Below the pieces are notes generated by a model. That model made no database searches, was not told the DNA's origin, and saw nothing but the letters and a program-made list of their open reading frames with translations. A stretch of DNA of 54,528 nucleotides from Alkalibacillus flavidus (GTDB lineage Bacteria; Bacillota; Bacilli; Bacillales; Alkalibacillaceae), in the NCBI RefSeq assembly GCF_040545925.1, contig NZ_JBEPMX010000015.1, positions 1 to 54,528 on the forward strand. Reading direction: 5' to 3'. Position numbers and translations under genes: made by a program. Of the stretch, positions 44,454 through 54,042 are shown piece after piece. Positions within the stretch are counted from its first letter, which is position 1, and every line of letters starts with the position of its first letter.

Positions 44454-45322
44454 CAATCGATATTGAGACAAAAAGACACAATCTAGATAAGTGGTTATAT
44501 GATCGATTAACTAGCATGACATTACCAAACGATTTTGAAAATGCTGTTCAATATGCTGTGAAAGCTGGTGGTAAGCGATTACGACCAATATTATTACATT
44601 CGGCATTTAACGCTTTTTCAAACGATGACGACAAAATTATTGACGTGATGCTAGCCCTAGAACTCATTCATACGTATTCGTTAATTCATGATGATTTACC
44701 GGCGATGGATGATGATGATCTCCGACGTGGCATGCCAACTATACATAAAGAATATGATGAGGCGACAGCTATATTAGTTGGGGATGGGTTTTTAACGTAT
44801 GCGTTCCAAATTATCTCTAATAGTCCGCATTTAGCTGCAGAAGAAAAAGTCTACGTCACCCAACAGTTGAGTCAAGCTAGTGGTTTCGATGGAATGATAC
44901 AAGGACAGTACCTTGATCTAAAGGCTGAAAATCAAACTGTATCTTTAGATGAATTAGAGACAATCCATCGCTTTAAAACTGGTGCTTTAATACGAGCCGC
45001 AGTGAAAATAGGGGCGTATTTAGGTGGCGCTGTTCCCCCACAAATTGAATCTCTAGATCGGTACGCTAGTTATTTAGGTTTGATTTTTCAAGTACAAGAC
45101 GACATATTAGATGTCACAGGTGATGAAGAAGCGTTAGGAAAACCTGTCGGTAGTGATGAATCGCTCCAAAAAAGTACCTACCCAAGTTTATTAGGGTTAG
45201 AAGGGGCGCAGAAATGGCGTGACGAATGCATGAATAAAGCGACAAAAGCGCTTCAAGAAGCGAATGTAAACCATGATGAACTACAGGCGTTTATTCAATT
45301 ATTTGGGCGCCGTAATCACTAG
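44450..45322 (+). CDS. ispA: Farnesyl diphosphate synthase (geranyltranstransferase)
   Basis: Condenses IPP with DMAPP/GPP to farnesyl diphosphate. The 290-residue prenyltransferase has GGKRLRPIL, the first Asp-rich motif HDDLPAMDDDDLRRG, and the second QVQDDILD. GTG start overlapping the xseB stop. It is separated from dxs, its pathway neighbour, by OLE RNA and oapA. Confidence 0.94.
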   Translation: MTIDIETKRHNLDKWLYDRLTSMTLPNDFENAVQYAVKAGGKRLRPILLHSAFNAFSNDDDKIIDVMLALELIHTYSLIHDDLPAMDDDDLRRGMPTIHKEYDEATAILVGDGFLTYAFQIISNSPHLAAEEKVYVTQQLSQASGFDGMIQGQYLDLKAENQTVSLDELETIHRFKTGALIRAAVKIGAYLGGAVPPQIESLDRYASYLGLIFQVQDDILDVTGDEEALGKPVGSDESLQKSTYPSLLGLEGAQKWRDECMNKATKALQEANVNHDELQAFIQLFGRRNH

Positions 45323-45332
45323 GGTTTAAGAA

Positions 45333-45361
45333 TTGTGAGTTATATAGCAATGTGATAAAAT
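45333..45361 (+). promoter_or_regulatory. Promoter for OLE RNA
   Basis: TTGTGA (45333-45338) and TAAAAT (45356-45361) with a 17-bp spacer. It predicts a start near 45368, a few nt before the first conserved OLE helix, so OLE can be made independently of ispA. Confidence 0.68.
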
Positions 45362-45371
45362 ATAATTAACT

Positions 45372-45976
45372 AGAGGGATGGTGCAGTATTCTAGTCGGTC
45401 CTCCGCTTCTGAAGGCGGGCCTAAAAATCCGCCAAAGGGCATATCGATGAAGTTCCTGGTGTTGGCTTGAGGCGCCCAGCCTTGGGTCGATGCTGGGAGT
45501 TAAGGTTGTAGGGCGATCCGCAATGGCATGTGGGCGTTGACCCTACTTCCGTGGAGGCCCATATTTGTGTCTCGTGATCATGGTTACGAGGGATGAAGTG
45601 GGGTATGAACCTGCATGATAGCGAGGAATTCGTTATCTGCAGCGTAGCCTGCCTTGAGTGGTGTCTAGGGGATTACAACCATAATATGTTCTATCGTGTG
45701 GCCAGCGATTTAGAGCATTTCGAAACGTTGTATGAAATAGGGACTGCAAAAGAGGCTAGGAAGCGGTCAAAGGCTGCCGAGGAAAACTCCTAGACTGTTC
45801 CATTAGACATTTAAAAGGGATTATAGTGCGTACTAAGTGGTAATCCAGTTTGGCCTATGGAAACGTGGCTGAGACCGTTTTAAAGGGGAACCGCCGTAGT
45901 GGCAACACACGGTAACGGTCTGGGAAAACCTACTGGACCTAAGTCGCAATTTTTACCTTTTAAATGACCATCCCTT
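45372..45976 (+). ncRNA. ole: OLE RNA (ornate, large, extremophilic)
   Basis: A structured RNA of about 605 nt, far more GC-rich than the genes around it. The ends pair (GGGATGGT 45375-45382 with ACCATCCC 45967-45974). OLE-like conserved stretches are visible, including GGTCCTCCGCTTCTGAAGGC near the 5' end and GGGAAAACCTACTGGACCTA near the 3' end. It lies between ispA and an OapA-type gene, the known genomic setting of OLE. OLE binds OapA at the membrane and is linked in Bacillus halodurans to tolerance of ethanol, cold and magnesium stress. A 66-codon open frame at 45593-45793 is an accident of the RNA. Confidence 0.95.
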
Positions 45977-46031
45977 CTATACATAATGTAGAAGAACATG
46001 TAAGTAACACAATAGACTAAGAGGTCAAGCG

Positions 46032-46628
46032 ATGATTAAAATATTAAGAGATTCAATAAAGTTTTCAATTGGAATTGCCGTTATCACGTTTGTGTTAGCG
46101 GCCATTTTTTCACTTGTATCACAAGGTATATTAGGCGGTGTTAGTTGGACAGTTGGTTTTGTCATCGTGGTAGTCATTGTATTAATCGGTGTATCAGCTG
46201 ACATGCTAGGGATTGCGGCAACAGCAGCAAGTGAAGTGCCATTTCATTCTATGGCTTCCGAACGAGTATATGGTGCGAAAAATGCTATTCGTATTGTTAG
46301 GAACGCCGATAAGTTTGCCACATTTTGTAACGATGTGATTGGTGATATTGCAGGTGTTATTAGTGGTACAGCTTCAACATTAGTCGTCATTCAACTTGCG
46401 ACAGCTATATCCAATGGTGATACAAATAATATACAATTTGTAATTGGTATTATTTTCACAAGTTTCGTTGCAGCTTTAACTGTAGGCGGTAAAGCTTTAG
46501 GTAAATCATTTGCTGTACGAATGTCGACAAATTTAGTGCTTTTTGCAGGGAAATTGACGGCGTTTATTGAAGATACATTACATATACGGATTTTACCGGC
46601 TAAAAATAATAAAGATAAAAACCGTTAG
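46032..46628 (+). CDS. oapA: OLE-associated membrane protein OapA
   Basis: A 198-residue integral membrane protein with about four hydrophobic helices and a basic tail (AKNNKDKNR), matching the OapA family that forms a membrane ribonucleoprotein with OLE RNA. It has a DxxxD motif in CNDVIGDIAG, noted as characteristic of the family, and basic loops such as SERVYGAKNAIRIVRNADK that could contact RNA. ATG after GAGGTC. It directly follows OLE and precedes dxs. Confidence 0.92.
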   Translation: MIKILRDSIKFSIGIAVITFVLAAIFSLVSQGILGGVSWTVGFVIVVVIVLIGVSADMLGIAATAASEVPFHSMASERVYGAKNAIRIVRNADKFATFCNDVIGDIAGVISGTASTLVVIQLATAISNGDTNNIQFVIGIIFTSFVAALTVGGKALGKSFAVRMSTNLVLFAGKLTAFIEDTLHIRILPAKNNKDKNR

Positions 46629-46696
46629 TACATAATAATTGTAACCGTTTTAGTCTAACTAAAACAGAAAATCATAACAAAGGTGTGTGATCCGCT

Positions 46697-48589
46697 GTGG
46701 ATCTTCAAAACATTCATCATCCATCGCAAATAAAAGGGTTATCGACTGAGCAATTAGAACATTTAAGTGAAGACATTCGTTCATTTCTAATAGAGAATTT
46801 ATCGATTACAGGTGGTCATTTAGGGCCGAATTTAGGTGTCGTGGAATTAACATTGGTACTCCACCAAATGTTTGATAGTCCTAAAGATAAATTTCTGTGG
46901 GATGTCGGTCACCAAACCTACGTTCATAAAATGCTAACAGGTCGAATGGATCAATTTAATACGTTAAGACAATATCAAGGTCTATGCGGCTTCCCTAAAC
47001 GTAACGAGAGCGAACATGATATTTGGGAAACCGGCCATAGCTCAACATCACTATCAGCAGCCATGGGGATGGCGATTGCTCGTGATGTCAAAGAAGAAGA
47101 CCATCATGTTGTCCCAATTATTGGTGATGGCGCTTTAACAGGTGGTATGGCGTTAGAGGCATTAAACCATATTGGTCATGAACAAAAAAATATGATTGTT
47201 ATTTTAAATGATAATGAAATGTCAATTGCGCCAAATGTTGGTGCGATGCATAATATGTTAGCTCGCCTCCGTAGTGGCCAGCGCTACAATTGGGTGAAAG
47301 ACGAATTAGAATTCTTGTTGAAGAAAATACCATCTGTTGGCGGACGAATTGCAAACACAGCTGAGCGGATTAAAGACAGCATGAAATATTTAGTTGTACC
47401 GGGTATGTTCTTTGAAGAACTTGGCTTTACGTATTATGGTCCTGTTGATGGTCATAATTTTGATGATTTATTTAAATCAATCGATTATGCGAAAAAGACG
47501 GACGGTCCAATAATTATTCATGTCCTGACAACGAAAGGGAAAGGGTACCACCCAGCAGAAAATGATACAGTTGGAACGTGGCACGGTGTTGGCCCATATA
47601 AAATTGAATCCGGTGAATCGATGAAGAAAGGGTCCTCAGGTAAAGCGTGGAGTAAAGTGATCAGCGATACATTAATTGATTTAGCTAAACATGATCGTCG
47701 TATTGTAGCTGTAACACCTGCTATGACAGTCGGCTCTAAACTTGAAGACTTCCGAAAGGCTTATCCTGATCGTTTGTTTGATGTCGGCATTGCTGAACAA
47801 CATGCTACGACCGTATCGGGTGGTCTTGCCACTCAAGGTATGAAGCCGTTTTTATCTATTTACTCAACGTTCTTACAAAGAGGGTTTGACCAAGTGGTAC
47901 ACGATGTTTGTCGTCAGAACTTGAACGTTATTTTCGGGATTGACCGTGCTGGATTAGTCGGAGCTGACGGTGAAACGCACCAAGGTGTCTTCGATATATC
48001 ATTTTTACGCGATTTACCAAACATGAAAATCATGATGCCTAAAGATGCAGAAGAAGGGCAGAACATGGTTTATACAGCTGTTAACTATGATGATGGCCCT
48101 ATGGCTGTCCGTTACCCACGAGGTAATGCGAGTGATGAACCGGTATTAGGTCATTATGATCTGATTCCAATGGGTCAGTGGGATGTGTTAAAAGAGGGCG
48201 ATGATTTAGTTGTCTTAACATTTGGCACGATGATTCCACGTGCTTTAGAAGCAGCTGAAGCGTTAGAGCAAGACGGCGTATCCGTTCGTGTCGTGAACGC
48301 TCGTTTTATTAAACCGTTAGATCATGATATGATGCATCAAATTGCGAAAGAAAAATTACCCATCCTAACGATTGAAGAACATGCCTTACAAGGCGGATTT
48401 GGCAGTGCCATCTTAGAATTTTTCGAAACTGAAAAATTACCGTTCCCATATATTTCGCGTATGGGTATTCCAGACCGTTTTATCGAACACGGCGGTGTGA
48501 ACGACTTATTAGAAGAAGTCGGTCTTACAGTTGAAGCGATTACGCAAGAAATTAAAGACATTGTACCAACACAAAAGAAAAGAGCTTAA
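46697..48589 (+). CDS. dxs: 1-deoxy-D-xylulose-5-phosphate synthase
   Basis: The first enzyme of the MEP isoprenoid pathway, joining pyruvate and glyceraldehyde 3-phosphate with thiamine diphosphate. The 630-residue protein has DVGHQTYVHK, the ThDP motif GDGALTGGMALEALN ... LNDNEMSI, FDVGIAEQHA, and DRAGLVGADGETHQG. GTG start after AAAGGTG. Downstream of oapA; tlyA begins 5 nt later. Confidence 0.96.
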   Translation: MDLQNIHHPSQIKGLSTEQLEHLSEDIRSFLIENLSITGGHLGPNLGVVELTLVLHQMFDSPKDKFLWDVGHQTYVHKMLTGRMDQFNTLRQYQGLCGFPKRNESEHDIWETGHSSTSLSAAMGMAIARDVKEEDHHVVPIIGDGALTGGMALEALNHIGHEQKNMIVILNDNEMSIAPNVGAMHNMLARLRSGQRYNWVKDELEFLLKKIPSVGGRIANTAERIKDSMKYLVVPGMFFEELGFTYYGPVDGHNFDDLFKSIDYAKKTDGPIIIHVLTTKGKGYHPAENDTVGTWHGVGPYKIESGESMKKGSSGKAWSKVISDTLIDLAKHDRRIVAVTPAMTVGSKLEDFRKAYPDRLFDVGIAEQHATTVSGGLATQGMKPFLSIYSTFLQRGFDQVVHDVCRQNLNVIFGIDRAGLVGADGETHQGVFDISFLRDLPNMKIMMPKDAEEGQNMVYTAVNYDDGPMAVRYPRGNASDEPVLGHYDLIPMGQWDVLKEGDDLVVLTFGTMIPRALEAAEALEQDGVSVRVVNARFIKPLDHDMMHQIAKEKLPILTIEEHALQGGFGSAILEFFETEKLPFPYISRMGIPDRFIEHGGVNDLLEEVGLTVEAITQEIKDIVPTQKKRA

Positions 48590-48594
48590 GAAAC

Positions 48595-49416
48595 ATGGGA
48601 AAAGTACGTTTAGATACACTATTAGTTGAACAAGGCTATTTTGAATCTCGGGAAAAAGCCAAACGATCGATTATGGCGGGGCTCGTTTACACGGATCATG
48701 AGTTATTAGACAAACCTGGCGTTAAGGTGGATGCAGCGATTAATCTTTATGTGAAAGGCAAGGCTGTTCCTTACGTTAGCCGTGGTGGTTTAAAGCTTGA
48801 AAAAGCGATTAAACGCTTTGAATTAGATCTTACCGACCAAATTATCGTAGATATTGGGTCATCGACAGGTGGATTTACCGACTGTGCATTACAACATGGT
48901 GCAAAGGCAAGTTACGCTATTGACGTTGGTTATAACCAATTAGATTGGTCACTACGACAAGATGACCGCGTACATGTTATGGAACGCACGAATTTTCGTT
49001 ACGTGACACCTGACGATTTTAACGATGGTTTACCGACGATGGCTGTTACAGACGTGTCATTTATTTCACTCAAGCTTATCTTTCCTGTCGTTAAAACCAT
49101 CGTCCAATCCGGTTCCGATATTGTCGCGTTAATTAAACCACAATTTGAAGCTGGTCGAGATGCTGTCGGGAAGAAGGGCATTGTACGTGATAAACAAACA
49201 CATCATGATGTCGTCGAAACAGTTCTTGACTTCATTTATCAAGAAGGGTTCTCAATTGAAAACTTAGATTACTCACCGATAACTGGTGGCGATGGTAACA
49301 TTGAATTTTTATTACATGCCAAATGGTTTCAGGACCATCAATTTAAAAAGGTCGATTCATCGATCATTAATGACATAGTTCAAGAAGCACACCAAGACTT
49401 TAACAATCGAACATAA
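48595..49416 (+). CDS. tlyA: TlyA family rRNA (cytidine-2'-O)-methyltransferase (YqxC)
   Basis: A 273-residue protein with an N-terminal S4 RNA-binding domain (VRLDTLLVEQGYFESREKAKRSIMAG) and a C-terminal FtsJ-like SAM methyltransferase (VDIGSSTGGFTDCALQHGA, VTDVSFISL, ALIKPQFE). Expected to methylate rRNA. It lies between dxs and ahrC as in B. subtilis. Confidence 0.93.
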   Translation: MGKVRLDTLLVEQGYFESREKAKRSIMAGLVYTDHELLDKPGVKVDAAINLYVKGKAVPYVSRGGLKLEKAIKRFELDLTDQIIVDIGSSTGGFTDCALQHGAKASYAIDVGYNQLDWSLRQDDRVHVMERTNFRYVTPDDFNDGLPTMAVTDVSFISLKLIFPVVKTIVQSGSDIVALIKPQFEAGRDAVGKKGIVRDKQTHHDVVETVLDFIYQEGFSIENLDYSPITGGDGNIEFLLHAKWFQDHQFKKVDSSIINDIVQEAHQDFNNRT

Positions 49417-49438
49417 GAAAAGTTGGTGAACGGAAACA

Positions 49439-49888
49439 GTGAAAAAAACGCAACGCTTACTCAAGATTCGAGATTTAATTTATAAATATGATATTGAAAC
49501 ACAAGATGAACTCGTCCAAACGTTTCAGGATCTAGGATATGATGTGACACAAGCTACGATTTCGCGCGATATTAAAGAACTGCAGCTCGTTAAAGTACCG
49601 ACACGAACGGGTGGCTATAAATACAGCTTGCCAGGCGATACAAAAGTGAATCCGACTGAAAAATTGCAACGAACACTAATTGAAAGCTTTGTATCCATTG
49701 ATCGAGCGGATCATTTCATTGTGCTTAAAACAGTGCCAGGAAATGCACAAGCTGTCGGTGTCTTAATTGATCAATTAGACTGGGAAGACATTATGGGCAG
49801 CATTTGTGGTGATGATACGTGCTTAATTATTTGCCGCACACCAGAGCATAGTGAGGCAGTTTACGATGAATTTATGACAATGCTTTAG
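49439..49888 (+). CDS. ahrC: Arginine repressor / activator
   Basis: A 149-residue ArgR-family regulator of arginine metabolism. The N-terminal winged helix includes TQATISRDIKELQLVKVPT; the C-terminal hexamerisation and arginine-binding domain has GNAQAVGVLIDQLDW and GTICGDDTC-like GSICGDDTCLIICRT. GTG start. Confidence 0.95.
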   Translation: MKKTQRLLKIRDLIYKYDIETQDELVQTFQDLGYDVTQATISRDIKELQLVKVPTRTGGYKYSLPGDTKVNPTEKLQRTLIESFVSIDRADHFIVLKTVPGNAQAVGVLIDQLDWEDIMGSICGDDTCLIICRTPEHSEAVYDEFMTML

Positions 49889-49905
49889 AATATGAGGTGG
49901 CGATT

Positions 49906-51627
49906 GTGTTAGCACAAATTACGATTAAAGATTTTGCCATTATTGATGAAGTGTCGCTTACTTTTAATGATGGGTTAACCGTTTTAACAGGTGAAACTGG
50001 AGCGGGAAAATCGATTATCATTGATGCGATTCAACTATTGGCTGGAGCACGTGCTTCTGTTGACTACGTTAGGCATCAAGCTGATCAAGCAGTTATTGAG
50101 GGCTTGTTTTTTATAGATAATCATACGCATTTAGCTCAACAAGTGATGGATGAATTTGATTTACCGACAGACGAAGATGAAGGTAGCATTGTGATAGAGC
50201 GACGTATTACGTCTAAGGGAAAAAGTATTTGTAAAGTTAACGGGAAGCTCATTACGTTAGCTGTCTTAAAAGAACTTGGTCGGCATTTGATCGATATCCA
50301 TAGTCAACATGAAACCCAATCGTTGATGAATCCCGATAGCCACATTTCATTACTCGATCAATTTGACCCCGAACGAATTGAAGAAACGAAAGCGCATTAT
50401 AAAGAGTTGTATGACCATATGCAATCTCTCCGTCGTAAATACGATGAACTGGCGCATAATGAACAAGAAGTTGCGCAAAAAATTGATTTATTAACATTTC
50501 AATGGCAAGAACTGAACGACGCTCAATTGCAACCCCATGAGGATGAAACATTAGAAGAAGAGCGTCGACATTTAATGAATTATGAACGTATTTTCGATGG
50601 GCTAAATTCAGCATACGAAGCCTTATCGGGTGAAAGCCATGCATTAGACTTTTTAGGCCATGCAATGACTGCACTTGAGTCATTAGAAGATGTCGATGAT
50701 GAGTTTGCTCAGTTGTCCAAACAACTCAAAACCAATTATTACTCATTAGAAGAATTGTCATTTGATTTACGTAATCGAGTGGACGAATTAGAATTTCAAC
50801 CTAACCGCTTGGATGAAATAGAAACACGCTTGTTTGAATTGAATCGATTGAAGCGAAAATATGGCTTAGAAGTTGACGGCTTGATGAAACGAATGGCTGA
50901 AATGGAAGAAGAGCTAGAACAGTTAGAAAATAAAGATACACATTTGCAATCATTAGAACGTGATATTAAAGAGGCACAGAAAGATGCTGTGACTGAAGCT
51001 GATCATTTACATAAGTTGCGCCTTGATATTGCTAAAGAGTTATCTCAAGCTATTCAAGCTGAGTTAAAAGATCTGTATTTAGAAAAAGCCCAATTTGACG
51101 TCTCCTTTACGACACAATTAGGCGAGGTTGAATGGCGAGATCAAAACATTAAATTGTTGAAACAAGGATTAGACCTCGTTCAGTTTCTCATTACGACGAA
51201 CCCAGGGGAACCGTTAAAACCACTTCATAAAGTAGCGTCAGGCGGCGAAATTTCTAGAATTATGTTAGCGATTAAGAGCATTTTATCACAACACCAAGGC
51301 ATTACGAGTGTAATTTTTGATGAAGTGGACACAGGTGTTAGCGGTCGCGTTGCTCAAGCAATAGCACAAAAAATACACCGTATATCGGATCAATCGCAAG
51401 TTCTTTGCATAACACATTTGCCACAAGTTGCCGCTATAGCCGATCATCATTATGTTATTGAAAAAGATGTATCATCATCAGGCTTTACGACATCTTCTGT
51501 CCAACGGTTGAGTGACCAAGAAGCGATTGATGAAGTCGGCCGAATGATTTCAGGCGGAGAACTAACTGAAACGACGACTCAACATGCTGAAGAATTAATA
51601 AAACAAGCTGAATCGATGAAAAGCTAG
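49906..51627 (+). CDS. recN: DNA repair protein RecN
   Basis: An SMC-like ATPase in double-strand break repair, 573 residues. Walker A GETGAGKS is near residue 30, a long coiled coil occupies the middle (about 150-370), and the C-terminal head has ASGGEISRIMLAIK and VIFDEVDTGVSG. The GTG at 49906 is chosen because GAGGTGG precedes it, giving a MLAQITIKDFAIID start as in B. subtilis. Ends the long operon with a terminator. Confidence 0.95.
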   Translation: MLAQITIKDFAIIDEVSLTFNDGLTVLTGETGAGKSIIIDAIQLLAGARASVDYVRHQADQAVIEGLFFIDNHTHLAQQVMDEFDLPTDEDEGSIVIERRITSKGKSICKVNGKLITLAVLKELGRHLIDIHSQHETQSLMNPDSHISLLDQFDPERIEETKAHYKELYDHMQSLRRKYDELAHNEQEVAQKIDLLTFQWQELNDAQLQPHEDETLEEERRHLMNYERIFDGLNSAYEALSGESHALDFLGHAMTALESLEDVDDEFAQLSKQLKTNYYSLEELSFDLRNRVDELEFQPNRLDEIETRLFELNRLKRKYGLEVDGLMKRMAEMEEELEQLENKDTHLQSLERDIKEAQKDAVTEADHLHKLRLDIAKELSQAIQAELKDLYLEKAQFDVSFTTQLGEVEWRDQNIKLLKQGLDLVQFLITTNPGEPLKPLHKVASGGEISRIMLAIKSILSQHQGITSVIFDEVDTGVSGRVAQAIAQKIHRISDQSQVLCITHLPQVAAIADHHYVIEKDVSSSGFTTSSVQRLSDQEAIDEVGRMISGGELTETTTQHAEELIKQAESMKS

Positions 51628-51648
51628 GCAATGCCTAGCTTTTTTGTT
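51619..51648 (+). terminator. Terminator of the recN operon
   Basis: An 11-bp perfect stem (51619-51629 with 51633-51643) with a 3-nt loop and T-run, overlapping the recN stop codon. Confidence 0.88.
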
Positions 51649-51795
51649 TTGTTTAAGCGATATACTGACATAATTAGGTGTAAACAAGGAAATGTTAAAC
51701 TATATTGTCTTTACTTTTCCCGTTTAAAAAGTATTTAATCGGCTCAAATTAACATTAACGCTTAAATTTTAATTGAAATGAGGAGTGACATAATA

Positions 51796-52875
51796 TTGAG
51801 CCGTTCACGCATTGCATTACACATCATTCTCCTTGTTTCATTTGTTCTTCCATTTACACTGCCCCAACCAGTGTTAGCCCAATCATTACAACCTGTTGAA
51901 GAAGTGATTCCAGGTGGCCAATCGTTAGGCATTAAGTTACATTCTTCAGGTGTGCTTGTAGCCGGATTTAGTGATGTGTCATCTTCTGAAGATCAGTCAC
52001 CAGCACAAGAAGCTGGAATCGAAACAGGGGATATTATTCTTCAGTTAAATGGTCATAAAATTGACGATATGCAGTCGTTTAAAACGATCATGACACAGTA
52101 TGAAAAACAAGCTGATCCAATACAATTGTTAATTAAACGAAAGGAACAGATTTTTCCGATTGAAGTAACCCCAGTTCAAGACCAAAATCAAGACATTTAC
52201 AAATTAGGATTGTATATTAGAGATGCGACAGAAGGAATAGGGACGTTAACGTTTTATGATCCTGTAAGTAAACGATATGCAGCATTAGGGCATGTTATAG
52301 CTGATCAACAGTCGAAAAAGCCACTTGATATCTTTGATGGTCATATTGTGCTCTCGGACGTGACGTCGATTAATAAAGGTGAAAGTGGTTCGCCGGGTGA
52401 AAAACGCGCCCGCATTCCGAAAAAACGACCTGGCATAGGCACGATTCAAAAAAATTCGGATTACGGTATTTATGGCGAAATTAAATCTGATGAGTTTTTA
52501 AAAGATGAACAGTTCGACGCTATACCGATTGCGAGAGCTAGTGACGTTAAAGAAGGAAAAGCGCAAATGTTAACCGTCATTAACGGTCAAAAGGTTGAAC
52601 GCTTTGATGTTGAAATTGTGAGCAGTGTCCCATCTAAAAATCCTGAGACGAAAGGGATGGTTATTCAAGTGACAGACGATGAGTTACTTGAAGCATCTGG
52701 TGGTATCGTGCAAGGGATGAGCGGGAGCCCTATTATACAAGATGGGCGTATTGTTGGCGCAGTCACTCATGTCTTCTTAAATGATCCGACGAGTGGTTAT
52801 GGTGTCCATTTAGAATGGATGTTAGAAGAAGCAGGCCTTACCATTCAAGAATCAGAACAACAACAGGCTAGCTAA
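51796..52875 (+). CDS. spoIVB: SpoIVB serine peptidase
   Basis: A forespore-secreted protease that triggers pro-sigma-K processing. The 359-residue protein has an N-terminal membrane or signal helix (residues about 6-30), a PDZ domain (about 50-120, GDIILQLNGHKIDDM), and an S55 peptidase domain with catalytic His in ALGHVI and Ser in GMSGSPII. TTG at 51796 follows GAGGAGTGAC; the in-frame ATG at 51778 overlaps that site. A weak sigma-G-like GTATTTA-N15-CATTAAC lies at 51731-51759. Confidence 0.92.
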   Translation: MSRSRIALHIILLVSFVLPFTLPQPVLAQSLQPVEEVIPGGQSLGIKLHSSGVLVAGFSDVSSSEDQSPAQEAGIETGDIILQLNGHKIDDMQSFKTIMTQYEKQADPIQLLIKRKEQIFPIEVTPVQDQNQDIYKLGLYIRDATEGIGTLTFYDPVSKRYAALGHVIADQQSKKPLDIFDGHIVLSDVTSINKGESGSPGEKRARIPKKRPGIGTIQKNSDYGIYGEIKSDEFLKDEQFDAIPIARASDVKEGKAQMLTVINGQKVERFDVEIVSSVPSKNPETKGMVIQVTDDELLEASGGIVQGMSGSPIIQDGRIVGAVTHVFLNDPTSGYGVHLEWMLEEAGLTIQESEQQQAS

Positions 52876-52880
52876 TAAGG

Positions 52881-52915
52881 TAACCCAATGCGGTTGACAC
52901 GCGTTGGGTTTTTCT
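52881..52915 (+). terminator. Terminator of spoIVB
   Basis: An 11-bp stem (52882-52892 with 52900-52910, one G-U pair) with a 7-nt loop and T5. Confidence 0.85.
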
Positions 52916-52933
52916 TTATAGAGATTAAAAATT

Positions 52934-53042
52934 ATGTCGAAACCATTAGTTAATTGTCGAATTATGGATTTAAAGTTATTAAATATGAAAAAATCTCAAG
53001 AATTTCACTTTTAAAAAAGGAAAATAAGTCTAACTGTCGAAT
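52934..53042 (+). promoter_or_regulatory. spo0A control region: sigma-H promoter and three 0A boxes
   Basis: TGTCGAA 0A boxes occur at 52935-52941, 52955-52961 and 53035-53041. A sigma-H match (RnAGGAWWW-N11-RnnGAAT) lies at 53016-53024 and 53036-53042; the third box overlaps its -10. This is the arrangement expected for Spo0A-controlled, sigma-H-driven sporulation expression of spo0A. Confidence 0.72.
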
Positions 53043-53090
53043 GGAATATATGAGGAAGATATAAAGTGAAAATTTATAGGAGGGAATATG

Positions 53091-53870
53091 ATGGAAAAAA
53101 TCAAAGTCGCAATCGCGGACGATAATCGAGATCTTGTCCACATGTTGGAGGAGCATTTTGACGAGGTGATGGAAACAGAGGTAGTTGGGACAGCTTATAA
53201 TGGCAATGAATGCTTGGATGTTGTGGCAGAAAAGGAGCCTGATGTTTTAATTTTAGACATCATCATGCCACATATGGATGGTTTAGCTGTTATGGAGAAA
53301 CTGCGCGAATTGTCGCTGAACAAAGTACCTAAAGTCATTATGTTAACAGCCTTTGGCCACGAATCCGTGACGAAAAAGGCTGTTGAGTTAGGGGCTACAT
53401 ATTATATGTTAAAGCCTTTTGATCTCGACATGCTTAAGGATCAAGTTTTAAATATTGCTGGATCTAAACCATACACACCATTCAAACCTGCTACAAATGA
53501 AACACAACCACAACAATTTGACCTTGACTCAAATATTACATCGATTATTCATGAAGTTGGCGTTCCTGCTCATATTAAGGGATATTTATATTTACGCGAA
53601 GCCATTGGCATGGTTTATCATGATATCGAATTGCTTGGGTCGATTACGAAAGTATTGTATCCAGACATTGCGAAAAAATATAATACGACCGCATCCCGAG
53701 TAGAAAGAGCGATCCGCCACGCGATTGAAGTCGCATGGAATAGAGGCAATATTGATTCATTGTCAGCTATTTTCGGCTATACGGTAAGCATGACGAAAGC
53801 CAAACCAACTAATTCAGAGTTCATTGCGATGATTGCAGACAAGTTGCGTTTAGAGAATAAAGTGGGATAA
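53091..53870 (+). CDS. spo0A: Sporulation master response regulator Spo0A
   Basis: A 259-residue regulator with an N-terminal receiver domain (ADDNRD, phospho-acceptor Asp56 in VLILDIIMPH, Thr in MLTAFG, Lys in LKPFD) and a C-terminal Spo0A DNA-binding domain (IHEVGVPAHIKGYLYLREAI; SRVERAIRHAIEVAWNRG). Phosphorylated Spo0A starts sporulation. Start at 53091 (or ATG 53088) after AGGAGGGA. spoIVB lies immediately upstream, as in B. subtilis. Confidence 0.97.
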   Translation: MEKIKVAIADDNRDLVHMLEEHFDEVMETEVVGTAYNGNECLDVVAEKEPDVLILDIIMPHMDGLAVMEKLRELSLNKVPKVIMLTAFGHESVTKKAVELGATYYMLKPFDLDMLKDQVLNIAGSKPYTPFKPATNETQPQQFDLDSNITSIIHEVGVPAHIKGYLYLREAIGMVYHDIELLGSITKVLYPDIAKKYNTTASRVERAIRHAIEVAWNRGNIDSLSAIFGYTVSMTKAKPTNSEFIAMIADKLRLENKVG

Positions 53871-54042
53871 GCTGATATGATAGCATCTCACACGATGAGG
53901 AAACAAATGGAAAATAAAAATAAATACCGACTAATATCAAGAATAAGGGTTATAAACCAACTAATATAATCTTTATTTGATTAGAATTTTATGCCTTCTT
54001 TTATTGGTGTGTTCCAAAAATAAAAGGAGGCTTTTTACATTT
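53871..54042. other. AT-rich spacer after spo0A
   Basis: No gene is evident. Several short repeats of CTAATAT occur near 53930-53970, and no strong terminator was recognised for spo0A. It marks the change from conserved core order to accessory sequence. Confidence 0.4.

Noticed and set aside
45593..45793. A 66-codon open frame
   Set aside because: It lies wholly within OLE RNA, in structured conserved RNA sequence, with no protein family resemblance.
51731..51759. Sigma-G promoter for spoIVB
   Set aside because: Only partial agreement with the consensus -10 and a short spacer; mentioned under the gene but not called as a feature.
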